A stretch of DNA of 11,073 nt from JAHJQT01 sp964494655 (GCA_964494655.1 CAZBRM010000016.1:1-11073); one strand, 5' to 3'. Shown: positions 1 to 7,353, counted from the stretch's first letter. Made by a program: numbers and translations. Notes: a model not told the origin generated them from the sequence alone.

Positions 1-226
1 CTTTATAAATATCACTATTCCATTTTTCAGTAAAATATCTTAAAAGCTCGTCTTCAGACATAGGAAGAGACCTGCTTGGTTCATGGAATATTTTTAGACA
101 TTCATGTATTAAAGTGCCAAAAACAGCTTCTTTTAATTTTAGAGTTTTTATTCTATTAATATATTGAAATTTATATTTAGCCGGACAAATGGAAAATGTA
201 TCTAATCCAGAATAGGATATGCGCAT
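1..226 (-). CDS. PD-(D/E)XK (RecB/AddB/Cas4-like) nuclease, N-terminal part
   Basis: This open frame starts at ATG 226-224 and stays open for 75 codons to the left edge, so the C-terminal part, including the catalytic D...E-x-K core, lies outside the window. The N-terminus reads ISYSGLDTFSICPAKYKF (residues 3-20), followed by FGTLIHE (36-42). This is the usual opening of PDDEXK_1/RecB-family exonuclease domains: S-x-S-x-L...CP-x-x-Y, then a G-x-x-x-H motif (G37, H41). Cys14 sits where AddB and Cas4 proteins carry the first ligand of a 4Fe-4S cluster, but the other cysteines would be off the window, so the cluster cannot be judged. An in-frame TAA lies just upstream of the ATG, which fixes the start. 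The gene begins 4 bases after the xer stop and is probably co-transcribed and translationally coupled with it. No Shine-Dalgarno is seen. The likely role is DNA end processing in repair or recombination (inference). Confidence 0.8.
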   Translation of the reverse strand, partial: MRISYSGLDTFSICPAKYKFQYINRIKTLKLKEAVFGTLIHECLKIFHEPSRSLPMSEDELLRYFTEKWNSDIYK

Positions 227-230
227 ATTA

Positions 231-1172
231 TTATTTTAAATTTTTCCCACCGTGGAATTTACGATGGACATCTCTTAATTTTTTGCTTGTAACATGAGCG
301 TATATTTGAGTAGTGGATATATTGCTATGGCCTAAAAATTCCTGAATTAATCTTAAGTCAACGCCTTGGGAAAGAAGATCTGTTGCAAAACTATGGCGAA
401 TTGTGTGTGGCGTAGTATTCTCAGGTAATCCGGCTAAAAGAGCGTACTTTTTAATATTCCTCTCAATAGATCTATCTGTTAGACGTTTTGAAGAATTTTT
501 CCTTCCTTGATAACTAATGAAAAGAGCTTTATTATCATCTCTTCTAGCGTCTAAGTATTTTTTAAGCCAATAAACCGCTCTTTCGGAAAAATATACAGTT
601 CTAGGACGATTTCCTTTGCCAATAATGCCAATTTCTAAATCTTTGGCTAGTGAAGTTATATGAATCTGCTCTTTATTTAAAGAAACTAATTCAGCAATTC
701 TTAATCCTGTTGAAAAAAAACTTTCTAAAATCGCTCTGTCGCGAAGACCAATTTTTTTATTGATATCAGGAATAGAAAGTAATTTTTCTACTTGTTCTAT
801 ATTTAAAAAATGAATTTTTCTCTCTCCTTTATCTTTAGATAATTTTATTTTTTCCGCTGGCAAAGATATGATATCTCTATCAGCGAAAAAATTTAAAAGA
901 GATCTTAAAGCAATTAAATAATAGTTTTGAGTTGATTTTTTTAATGGTTTTTTAGAGTGGCGTGATAAATATACTCTATATTCCCAAATATGACTAGGGG
1001 ATAGCTGATGGGGTTTTAAATCTTCAAGGTTATTTTCTTTTAACCAATTGATAAATTTTTTAAGAAAGCGGGAATAGTTTTCCTGAGATTTACTTGATAA
1101 ACCTTTTTCAATGTCTAACCAATCAAGAAAATCAGTTAAATGTTGAGTAATTGGCTTTTGGCTTTGTTCCAT
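231..1172 (-). CDS. xerC/D: Xer-family tyrosine site-specific recombinase
   Basis: A 313-residue tyrosine recombinase, close to the usual ~300 of XerC/XerD. The N-terminal SAM-like core-binding domain spans about residues 8-105 and the catalytic domain about 120-305. All catalytic residues are visible: R158 in STGLRIAEL, K186 in the beta-hairpin IIGKGNRPR, H256 and R259 in HTIRHSFATDLL, H282 in LGHSNISTTQIYAH, and the nucleophile Y291. Xer proteins resolve chromosome dimers at dif by strand exchange, cutting and rejoining DNA through a 3'-phosphotyrosine. The full catalytic set and Xer-like C-terminus argue for a housekeeping recombinase rather than a phage integrase. XerC, XerD and single-protein XerA/XerH types cannot be separated by eye. 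The gene has its own upstream promoter with a palindrome over it, and the nuclease gene follows 4 bases after its stop. No Shine-Dalgarno precedes the ATG. Confidence 0.93.
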   Translation of the reverse strand: MEQSQKPITQHLTDFLDWLDIEKGLSSKSQENYSRFLKKFINWLKENNLEDLKPHQLSPSHIWEYRVYLSRHSKKPLKKSTQNYYLIALRSLLNFFADRDIISLPAEKIKLSKDKGERKIHFLNIEQVEKLLSIPDINKKIGLRDRAILESFFSTGLRIAELVSLNKEQIHITSLAKDLEIGIIGKGNRPRTVYFSERAVYWLKKYLDARRDDNKALFISYQGRKNSSKRLTDRSIERNIKKYALLAGLPENTTPHTIRHSFATDLLSQGVDLRLIQEFLGHSNISTTQIYAHVTSKKLRDVHRKFHGGKNLK

Positions 1173-1223
1173 AATTTAAATATATTTAATGTCTATTAAG
1201 GTATATTGTCCGACTATATATCT

Positions 1224-1252
1224 ATTTTAATATACAGCCATATGGCTGTCAA
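1224..1252 (-). promoter_or_regulatory. Sigma70-type promoter for xer and the nuclease gene
   Basis: On the minus strand a perfect -35 box TTGACA (1252-1247) is followed by a 17-base spacer and a -10 box TAAAAT (1229-1224), five of six matches to TATAAT. Transcription should start near 1217, giving a leader of about 45 bases before the xer ATG at 1172. It is the best consensus match among the three promoters proposed in this window. Confidence 0.75.
1234..1249. promoter_or_regulatory. 16-base perfect palindrome, candidate operator
   Basis: ACAGCCATATGGCTGT is perfectly self-complementary. It overlaps the last three bases of the -35 box and 13 bases of the spacer of the xer promoter, the classic position for a dimeric repressor that blocks RNA polymerase. 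No T-run follows on either strand, so it does not look like a terminator. The regulator is unknown, and the sequence does not match the LexA box forms I know (CGAAC-N4-GTTCG or CTGT-N8-ACAG). Confidence 0.6.
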
Positions 1253-1268
1253 ATCTTATTTGTGAATA

Positions 1269-1287
1269 ATTCCCTTTTATATTCCCT
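1269..1287. repeat. Short direct repeat ATTCCCT x2 upstream of the xer promoter
   Basis: ATTCCCT occurs at 1269-1275 and again at 1281-1287, a 12-base period, roughly one helical turn. It lies about 16-35 bases upstream of the -35 box. Tandem sites in this place can bind an activator, but two 7-base copies in AT-rich DNA may be chance. Confidence 0.3.
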
Positions 1288-1316
1288 ATTCTGAATACTA
1301 TGATATTACTTTTTAA

Positions 1317-1754
1317 TTAAAATAAATCTTTTAAATAATTCTTAGCATTATTAACTCCTCTTCTAATTATATCACTCCCCTGTTGAATTTTAATTTTTAG
1401 GGGATTAAGAGCTTTTTTTATCCATTCTATTCTATTCTGTATAAATCTTTTTGATTTTTCCTTAAACGTTTGTTTGGCTTTATCCTGAGCTTTATCTATT
1501 AATTCTTCTTGTTTTTCTTTTATCTGTTCTTGAATTCTCATTGAATTAATTTTTTGTTTCACTGGATTAATGATTTTATTATTAACTGCCTGAATGATTT
1601 CATTAAAGAAATTACGGCTACTAGGGCCTAAATCTTCTTTTATTTTTGAAGCTGTATTAATAAGCGTATCTTCGGAAGCTAAAGATGTTAAGCTTGAGAT
1701 TATAGAAAAAAATATTATTAATATAAGAATATAGTAAAATTTATTTTTTTTCAT
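1317..1754 (-). CDS. Small secreted or membrane-anchored helical protein, function unknown
   Basis: I do not recognise a family. The 145-residue protein begins with a charged n-region (MKKNK), a hydrophobic stretch at about residues 7-22, and a possible signal peptidase site after SLA (24-26), so it is likely exported or anchored by its N-terminus. The rest (about 30-145) is highly charged, rich in Lys, Gln, Glu and Ile, with few Gly or Pro. It looks like long amphipathic helices, with a stretch at about 72-110 that could form a coiled coil. There are no Cys residues and no catalytic signature. It starts 2 bases after the CofE-like stop and is the last gene of the long operon before the intergenic promoter. 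The context next to a secreted coiled-coil peptidase and cell-wall enzymes hints at an envelope role, but this is inference only. Confidence 0.72.
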   Translation of the reverse strand: MKKNKFYYILILIIFFSIISSLTSLASEDTLINTASKIKEDLGPSSRNFFNEIIQAVNNKIINPVKQKINSMRIQEQIKEKQEELIDKAQDKAKQTFKEKSKRFIQNRIEWIKKALNPLKIKIQQGSDIIRRGVNNAKNYLKDLF

Positions 1755-1756
1755 AA

Positions 1757-2449
1757 TTATAATTTTCTAAGTATTCCAATTGGCGTAGATTCATCACATT
1801 GTCCAAGCGGATTATCTTTTAGCGCCTTAATTAATATTTTCTTATCAATTTCGTTGCTTGCTCCAAGTATCCTTACACCTAAGTCATTAGCATCAACAAT
1901 AGCTGTTGGAAACCCTATTTTTTTACTTATTTCAACAGCTATTTTTTGAGGTTTAAGGGGAATCTTACTTGCATAAGTATTATATGGCGGAATAGCGTAA
2001 GGAACAGGCCCGTCTATGCCTCTAGCCTTATCCCCTGCTATGATATAAAACATTCCTCTCATGCCTAACGGCTTTGTTATTAAAGAAATAAAGCTCGCTA
2101 AAAAAATGCGCCCAAGTCCAACTTCTTCTATTGCCAACTGCATTGTTTCTGGAGATGCCAATCCGATACCTCCTGGATTCCTATAAACTCGTCTACTTAA
2201 CCAATCAGCAATTTTAGACGCTTTAATTTCATTTATCGGGTAAGCTCTTCCTTGTATTATAGCAATAATTTTCTCGCTAATAAATATTATATCCCCTTTT
2301 TGAGTAAATCCATTAATATATTTTTTAATTATTTCTGCCGGATTCTTGTCTTTTAGTGTAATTAAAGCAGTTTTAACAGGATATCTGGCATATTTTTCGC
2401 CATTTATTTTAACAATTAAATTTTTTCCAGGATTTGAATTTATTTTCAT
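1757..2449 (-). CDS. CofE-like (F420-0:gamma-glutamyl ligase domain) protein
   Basis: The 230-residue protein resembles the CofE/FbiB ligase family (PF01996). It has an N-terminal R-Y-P-V-K-T segment (22-27), then KGDIIFISEKIIAIIQGR (51-68), the family's G-D-I-I-x-I-S-E-K...Q-G-R pattern, and a C-terminal half with IDGPVPYAIPPYN (145-157) and IVDANDLGVRILG (184-196). Family members form amide bonds between glutamate and a phospho-lactyl acceptor using GTP. True CofE enzymes work on coenzyme F420, but no other F420 gene is in the window and Patescibacteria are not known as F420 makers, so the acceptor here is probably something else (inference). The gene lies 2 bases after the C39-like gene and 2 bases before the small secreted protein, inside the wall operon. 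No signal peptide is seen, so it should be cytoplasmic. Confidence 0.82.
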   Translation of the reverse strand: MKINSNPGKNLIVKINGEKYARYPVKTALITLKDKNPAEIIKKYINGFTQKGDIIFISEKIIAIIQGRAYPINEIKASKIADWLSRRVYRNPGGIGLASPETMQLAIEEVGLGRIFLASFISLITKPLGMRGMFYIIAGDKARGIDGPVPYAIPPYNTYASKIPLKPQKIAVEISKKIGFPTAIVDANDLGVRILGASNEIDKKILIKALKDNPLGQCDESTPIGILRKL

Positions 2450-2451
2450 AA

Positions 2452-3735
2452 CTAATGATAAATAATCATTTGATTTATACTAGTAGTTGTTTCGTATAAA
2501 TTAGAAATATATACTCTACTTGAATCAAGATATATATTAGCTCCAAACAAAGGATCATGAACGACATAGCGGCCATCTGCTGTTTTATGATGAATAATCA
2601 CATAATGTCCTCCTCCCCGGCCATCAGCCTGAATACGGACTATGACTGGATATCCAGCTCCTATTTCTCTATCAATTCTAAACCAATCTGCAGCTGTTCT
2701 GTATGTTTGCTCAACTAATCGTATCTTATTCCATTTATCAGGCCAGTAAATTAATCCTCCTCTTGTATAAATTGGCTCTTTTGCTAATTGCCCAGGAGTT
2801 ATATTTGTTCCAAGGTAGCTAAAAATCATAGCAACAGAAGTAATAGCGCAACCATAATTTGACATAGTTAAACTACTAATTCCAATATTTGTATTGGCCC
2901 ATCTAGGATCATCTTGAGTATAAAACCAATTAAGTGAAGCCCAATATTCTGCAGGCGGTTTTTCTTGTAGTTCTTTTAAGCGTGCTAATTCAGCTGATTT
3001 TTGCTGACGTAATCTGTTAAGGTCTCCTAATAATGATTTTTTCTGTTCTTCGATAGTAGTAAGTATTTCCTGATATTTACTTTCTTCTCCTTTAGTATAA
3101 TATAAAAGGTCTTCTTTTGATTCTCTTTGGCTAGCTAAAGACCATTTCTGACTATCTAATTGTGTCTTAAGTTTTTCTAATTGTTCTTTCTTTTCTTCTT
3201 TGCTCTCTTTATCTGCTTTCAATATTAATTTTAATGCTTTAAGTTTATCAACTTTTTCTTTAACTCCATTCTGTAAATTATCAAGGTAATTTATTTGATT
3301 AAAAAAATCAGAAAAATCTTCGCTTTCCAATATTATTTCTAACTCACTCACTTGGTCAAATTCAGCAATTGTCTGGATTATTTTTCCTAAATTATCCTTT
3401 TGTCCTAGAACATCTTCTTCTGTTTGTTCTATGCCATACTCTAATTGAAGTATTTCTAATTCTGTTTGGTAAATATCATCTTCTGTTATATTAACCTCTA
3501 CTTGTATTTTGTTTATTCTTGCATTAAAAATAGCAACTTGGTTCTTTAAACTCTTTATTTCACCCTGTTTTTGATTAATAATTGCCTGGTATTCTTCTGC
3601 TTGCCTTTCCAATTCAGCGCGTTTTAATTCTTGCTCATGAATTTGTTTATTAATATCATCAATTAAGCCACCCTGACTTATAAAGGGCAGAATTAAGAGT
3701 AATATTAGAATAACTTGAAAAAATTTAAACTTCAT
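2452..3735 (-). CDS. Secreted coiled-coil protein with C-terminal C39-like cysteine peptidase domain
   Basis: The 427-residue protein has three parts. The first is an N-terminal signal peptide or anchor (hydrophobic, about 5-20). The second is a long Glu/Lys/Gln-rich coiled coil (about 24-258), with a break near 125-150 (EFDQVSELE...FSDFFNQINYLDNL) like that in EnvC/PcsB/CwlO-type murein hydrolases and activators. The third is a peptidase_C39_2-like domain (about 265-427). In that domain the motifs are QDDPRWANTNIG (274-285), the nucleophile C296 in NYGCAITSVAMI, H377 in GGHYVIIHHK and D394 in VVHDPLFG, a complete Cys-His-Asp triad. The role is probably cleavage of an envelope peptide or protein outside the membrane. 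The coiled coil could receive control from an FtsEX-like partner, although none is in the window. Its ATG directly abuts the gltX stop. Confidence 0.85.
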   Translation of the reverse strand: MKFKFFQVILILLLILPFISQGGLIDDINKQIHEQELKRAELERQAEEYQAIINQKQGEIKSLKNQVAIFNARINKIQVEVNITEDDIYQTELEILQLEYGIEQTEEDVLGQKDNLGKIIQTIAEFDQVSELEIILESEDFSDFFNQINYLDNLQNGVKEKVDKLKALKLILKADKESKEEKKEQLEKLKTQLDSQKWSLASQRESKEDLLYYTKGEESKYQEILTTIEEQKKSLLGDLNRLRQQKSAELARLKELQEKPPAEYWASLNWFYTQDDPRWANTNIGISSLTMSNYGCAITSVAMIFSYLGTNITPGQLAKEPIYTRGGLIYWPDKWNKIRLVEQTYRTAADWFRIDREIGAGYPVIVRIQADGRGGGHYVIIHHKTADGRYVVHDPLFGANIYLDSSRVYISNLYETTTSINQMIIYH

Positions 3736-5115
3736 TTAATCTATCTTATTTATTGCTTCTTTAATTCTTTTTAAGGTTATTTCTTTGCCTAAAACATCCA
3801 TTATTTCAAAGGGACTAGGCGAGGCCTTTTGACCTGATAAAGCCACTCTCAGAGGCCATAAAAGCTCTCCGGCGCCATGTTTCTTCGTTAGGGGCATAAT
3901 TGTATTCTCAAGTGATTTCTGGTCAAATTTATCAGTTTTTTTCAATGTTTTTTCTAATAACTCCAGATTATTTTTAACGTCTTTTAATGACATTTTTTTC
4001 CAAATAAGCAATTCTGATTTATAATTCAATTTATCAATAAAAAAGAATTTAGTTAATTCCCCTATTTCAGATAATTTTTTAATTCTTTCCCGTTCTAAAG
4101 CAACTACTTTTTTAATATATTCAAAATCATTTTTTTTGTTTAAATATGGCAAACATTTTTTAGTTAATTCATCTAAATTCATTTTACGGATATATTGCGC
4201 ATTAATCCAATTAAGCCGTTCAAGATTAAAAACAGCTCCTCCTTTATGAACTCTTTTTAAAGAAAACTCTTTTGTTAATTCTTTAAGCGAAAAAATCTCT
4301 TTTTCTGTGCCTGGATTCCAGCCTAAAAGAGCCATAAAATTATTGATTGCTTCTGGCAGATAACCCTGTTCTTTATACTGACTAACTGAAACAGCTCCAT
4401 GCCTTTTACTAAGCTTGCTTTTATCAGGGCCTAAAATCAAGGGTAAGTGCGCAAATTCAGGTCTGTCAAATCCAAGCGCTTCTTGTAGTAAAATCTGCTT
4501 AGGAGTATTAGAAATATGATCCTCTCCTCTGATAATATGATTTATTTCCATTTCTGTGTCATCAATTACCACAGCTAGATTATATAAAGGAGTTTTTTCA
4601 TCTTTAGCAATTCCAATATCGCCTAATAAATTAGCGTTAAATTCTAATTCCCCTCTAATTAAATCATTAAAAGATATTTTTTTATCTGGACAATGAAAAC
4701 GAATAATCCCCTTTTTTTCTTTTCCTTTTTTATTACAAATATGTCTTGGCGCTTCTTTTCTTTTTATTTGTCCCTTTTTTTCTTTTTCTAATTCTTCTTG
4801 AGTATGATTGCACCAAAATGCTTCTCCAGAATCCAAGAGTTTTTTAATATATTTTTGATAGATTTCTGTTCGTTCGCTTTGATAATATGGTCCTTCGTCC
4901 CATTGAAGCCCTAACCATTTTAAGTTGTCTATAATATCCTTTTCATATTTTTCTTTAGATCTTTCTAAGTCAGTATCCTCTATGCGTAAAATAATTTTAC
5001 CTTTATTTTTTTTGGCAAAAATATAATTAAAAAGATTTGTCCGAGCATTACCAATATGTAGAAATCCAGTTGGACTAGGCGCAAATCTAACTTTGATTTG
5101 TTTATTTTTTTTCAT
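3736..5115 (-). CDS. gltX: Glutamyl-tRNA synthetase (class I), probably non-discriminating
   Basis: GltX attaches glutamate to tRNA-Glu (and to tRNA-Gln if non-discriminating) using ATP in the cytoplasm. The 459-residue length fits bacterial GluRS (about 460-490). The Rossmann catalytic domain opens with VRFAPSPTGFLHIGNART (9-26), containing the HIGH-type motif HIGN at 20-23. The KMSKS-type loop is DKSKLSKRHGAVSV (231-244). The helical anticodon-binding domain occupies about 320-459 and ends in a typical ITLKRIKEAI. Between these, C102-x-H104 and H125-x-C127 sit where some GluRS bind zinc, a possible CHHC site (inference). CPR genomes usually lack GlnRS and use GatCAB to convert Glu-tRNA-Gln, so this enzyme is likely non-discriminating. 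That cannot be read from the sequence alone. It starts 5 bases after the murG stop and ends where the C39-like gene begins. Confidence 0.96.
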   Translation of the reverse strand: MKKNKQIKVRFAPSPTGFLHIGNARTNLFNYIFAKKNKGKIILRIEDTDLERSKEKYEKDIIDNLKWLGLQWDEGPYYQSERTEIYQKYIKKLLDSGEAFWCNHTQEELEKEKKGQIKRKEAPRHICNKKGKEKKGIIRFHCPDKKISFNDLIRGELEFNANLLGDIGIAKDEKTPLYNLAVVIDDTEMEINHIIRGEDHISNTPKQILLQEALGFDRPEFAHLPLILGPDKSKLSKRHGAVSVSQYKEQGYLPEAINNFMALLGWNPGTEKEIFSLKELTKEFSLKRVHKGGAVFNLERLNWINAQYIRKMNLDELTKKCLPYLNKKNDFEYIKKVVALERERIKKLSEIGELTKFFFIDKLNYKSELLIWKKMSLKDVKNNLELLEKTLKKTDKFDQKSLENTIMPLTKKHGAGELLWPLRVALSGQKASPSPFEIMDVLGKEITLKRIKEAINKID

Positions 5116-5120
5116 ATTTA

Positions 5121-6242
5121 TTATTTTCCTAATTCAATAAGTTCTTTTGCTATTTTTTCTGCCGCTTCAGGCCTGGAAAATTTTTTAGCGTTATCTGACA
5201 TTTTTTTATACAATTTATCATTATTTAAAATCTTACTGATTTCATTAAGTAAAAGATTTGGTTTTAAATTTGACTGTTCTAAAACAACTCCTGAACCTGA
5301 CTGTGAATAAACCATGGCGTTTTGCCTTTGGTGATCTCCAGCTGATTTTGGTAAAGGAATTAGAATACTAGGCTTGCCGCAAGTAGCAATCTCGCCAATA
5401 CTTCCTGCTCCAGCGCGCGAAATAATCAAATCAGCTATAAAGTAAATATCAGACATCTGATTTTCATCCAAAAAAGGAAAAAGATGATAGTTGCTTAATT
5501 TAATTAATTTTGCCTTAATATTTTTATAATTATTATTTCCATATTGATGGATAATTTCATATTTTTCCAAAAGCTGTGGCAAAGCTGATAAAATTAAATT
5601 ATTTATTTTTTCTGCTCCTTGACTTCCTCCTAAAACAAAAATAACTGGATTCTGGCTGATAATATTATAATTGCTTTTTATTTTTTGCTTTTCTTCTTGA
5701 TTATTTAAAATACATTTTTCTACAATTTCCTTTCTAATCGGATTTCCTATTAAGGCCGTCTTTTTTTTAGGAAAATATTTTTCTGCAAAAGAAAAAGACA
5801 CGCCTATTTTTTTAGAAAATTTACTTGATAAACGATTAGCAAGTCCAGGAATAGTATCTGATTCATGAATTAATACGGGAATTCTATAAAGCCATCCTGA
5901 AAAAACAACTGGAAAACTATCATATCCTCCTTTACTGAAGATTATGTCGGGCATCCAAATGTATATATATAAAATAGATTCGCAAAAACTAAATGGTATT
6001 TTAATAAAATCTAAAAGAGTTTTAAAAGAAAAATAACGCCTTAGTTTTCCAGCTGAAATTGTTTTTACTGTAATTTCTTCTTTTTTTAAAATTCTTTCAG
6101 ATAATCCGCCCGCCCCTAAAAAAAGCATTTCTAATTTATCCTCTCTTGAGTTATCTGCATAAATTTTTTTTAGTTGTCTAGCAACAGCAACAATCGGAAA
6201 AATATGCCCTCCAGTACTGCCGCCTGTAAATAATATTTTCAT
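5121..6242 (-). CDS. murG: UDP-GlcNAc:lipid I N-acetylglucosaminyltransferase (MurG)
   Basis: MurG adds GlcNAc to lipid I on the inner face of the membrane to make lipid II (GT28 family). I place the start at ATG 6242, giving 373 residues, because MKILFTGGSTGGHIFP matches the family N-terminus directly. An upstream ATG at 6302 would add 20 unconserved residues and overlap ftsW by 44 bases. Motifs in this numbering are GGSTGGH (7-13), GGYDSFP (105-111), HESD (126-129), GNPIR (166-170), the nucleotide-binding GGSQGA (205-210), RAGAGSIGE (276-284) and DHQRQNA (303-309, donor binding). A hydrophobic patch near 71-95 fits membrane association. It lies 16 bases after ftsW and 5 before gltX. The order mraY-ftsW-murG is that of a reduced dcw cluster. 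Confidence 0.96.
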   Translation of the reverse strand: MKILFTGGSTGGHIFPIVAVARQLKKIYADNSREDKLEMLFLGAGGLSERILKKEEITVKTISAGKLRRYFSFKTLLDFIKIPFSFCESILYIYIWMPDIIFSKGGYDSFPVVFSGWLYRIPVLIHESDTIPGLANRLSSKFSKKIGVSFSFAEKYFPKKKTALIGNPIRKEIVEKCILNNQEEKQKIKSNYNIISQNPVIFVLGGSQGAEKINNLILSALPQLLEKYEIIHQYGNNNYKNIKAKLIKLSNYHLFPFLDENQMSDIYFIADLIISRAGAGSIGEIATCGKPSILIPLPKSAGDHQRQNAMVYSQSGSGVVLEQSNLKPNLLLNEISKILNNDKLYKKMSDNAKKFSRPEAAEKIAKELIELGK

Positions 6243-6258
6243 AAATTTAATTTTGATT

Positions 6259-7353
6259 TTATTTATTATATTTTGAAATATTAACCAATATTCCAATTGC
6301 AATTAAACAAACAATTAAGGAAGATCCTCCATAACTTACGAAAGGCAATGTTATTCCTGTTAAAGGAATTAAACGCGAAATAGCAGCTATGTTTATAAAT
6401 GCTTGAAAAAAAAGCCATCCTGTAATTCCTCCTGCTATCAAATAGCCAAATCTATCAGAAGAATTTTTTGCGATGATAAAGCCGCGCCAAGCTAATATTA
6501 TAAAAAGAATAACTAGAACTCCAGCGCCAATCAGTCCTAATTCTTCAGCAACTATGGCAAAAATAGAATCTCCAATTACTTCTGGCAAATATTTCCATTT
6601 TTGAATACTGTGCCCAAGCCCAAGACCAAAAAGTCCTCCAGAACCAATAGCTAAAAGCGCTTGATTGATTTGATATCCAATACCCTGGGGGTCTGTTTCA
6701 GGATGAAGGAAAACAGTTAATCTATTTAATCTATAAGAAGTTGCTTTTATTAAAATAAATAATCCAATAAAAGATAAGCTGATTGCTGAAAATATGTAGA
6801 AAATATTTAAACCGGCTAAAAAGTATATCAGAATTGCGATTAAAAAAATCATTACTAAAGCGCTAATATTCGGCTGAAAATATAAAAGAGAAATAATGAT
6901 TACAAAAACAGATAAAACAGGAATTAAGCTTTGCTTTATTATTTTATTTGTTTCCCCTTTTTTACTCAATAAAGCTGAAAGATAAATAATAAATGTTAAT
7001 TTAATAAATTCAAAAGGCTGAATAGAAAAAGAACTAAAAGCAATCCATCTTTTTGCTCCTCCATGGCTATATCCTATTTTCGGGATAAAAACTAAAGCTA
7101 AAAGAATAATGCTAAAAATTAATAAAATAAAGGAAAATTTTTTCCATATCTTATAATTAATTCTCTGGCAAATGAAAAAACCTAACAAACCAATAGGCAA
7201 ACCATAAAGCAGCTGGTGTTTTAAAAAATGATAATTTTCTCCAAATGCATCTTGAGATATAACAACTGAAGCGCTAGAAAGAATAATCAAACCAAATATG
7301 ACTAAGGCAAATGTTGTAAAAATAAGAACATAATCTGGCTTATTAGATTTCAT
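6259..7353 (-). CDS. ftsW: FtsW-type SEDS peptidoglycan glycosyltransferase
   Basis: SEDS proteins polymerise lipid II into glycan strands together with a class B PBP. The 364-residue protein is almost entirely hydrophobic, consistent with the usual ten membrane helices. It starts with PDYVLIF...GLIILSSASV (6-30). The large extracellular loop carries HPETDPQGIGYQINQALLAI (217-236), GSGGLFGLGLGHSIQKWKYL (237-256), and PEVIGDSIFAIVAEELGLIG (257-276). D262 matches the essential SEDS aspartate. The C-terminus has the expected LIPLTGITLPFVSYGGSS (328-345). The common QPD motif in the middle reads QPN (160-162). The position between mraY and murG favours FtsW over RodA, although the fold alone does not decide this. 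The ATG overlaps the mraY TGA by 4 bases (ATGA), so translation is probably coupled. Confidence 0.94.
   Translation of the reverse strand: MKSNKPDYVLIFTTFALVIFGLIILSSASVVISQDAFGENYHFLKHQLLYGLPIGLLGFFICQRINYKIWKKFSFILLIFSIILLALVFIPKIGYSHGGAKRWIAFSSFSIQPFEFIKLTFIIYLSALLSKKGETNKIIKQSLIPVLSVFVIIISLLYFQPNISALVMIFLIAILIYFLAGLNIFYIFSAISLSFIGLFILIKATSYRLNRLTVFLHPETDPQGIGYQINQALLAIGSGGLFGLGLGHSIQKWKYLPEVIGDSIFAIVAEELGLIGAGVLVILFIILAWRGFIIAKNSSDRFGYLIAGGITGWLFFQAFINIAAISRLIPLTGITLPFVSYGGSSLIVCLIAIGILVNISKYNK

Noticed and set aside
218..241. dif-like half-sites at the end of xer: TATGCGCATAT and TTATTTTAAAT resemble the two arms of E. coli dif
   Set aside because: Only 2 bases separate the arms instead of the 6 needed for Xer strand exchange, and the site lies across the xer stop and the nuclease start. 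In AT-rich DNA this is likely chance.
1234..1249. The palindrome as an intrinsic terminator of the long operon
   Set aside because: No T-run follows on either strand, and it sits inside a good promoter, so an operator fits better.
1287..1297. TATTCTGAATA inverted repeat near the end of the small-protein gene
   Set aside because: Five-base AT-rich arms are expected by chance in this composition and no promoter or terminator is tied to it.
1757..2449. Genuine coenzyme F420 biosynthesis
   Set aside because: No other F420 gene is present and the host type is not known for F420; only the ligase family can be claimed.
2452..2945. C39-like domain as a bacteriocin-processing exporter peptidase
   Set aside because: No ABC transporter domains follow and the protein is secreted with a coiled coil. 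It fits the C39_2-like group and not the N-terminal peptidase of bacteriocin exporters.
5098..5310. Plus-strand open frames at 5098-5310, 7786-7974, 9139-9414 and 10430-10621
   Set aside because: Each lies opposite a well-supported gene (murG/gltX, mraY, carboxypeptidase, aspS), has low-complexity sequence and no recognisable domain.
6243..6302. A 20-residue N-terminal extension of MurG from ATG 6302
   Set aside because: The extension is unconserved and overlaps ftsW by 44 bases; the family N-terminus starts exactly at ATG 6242.
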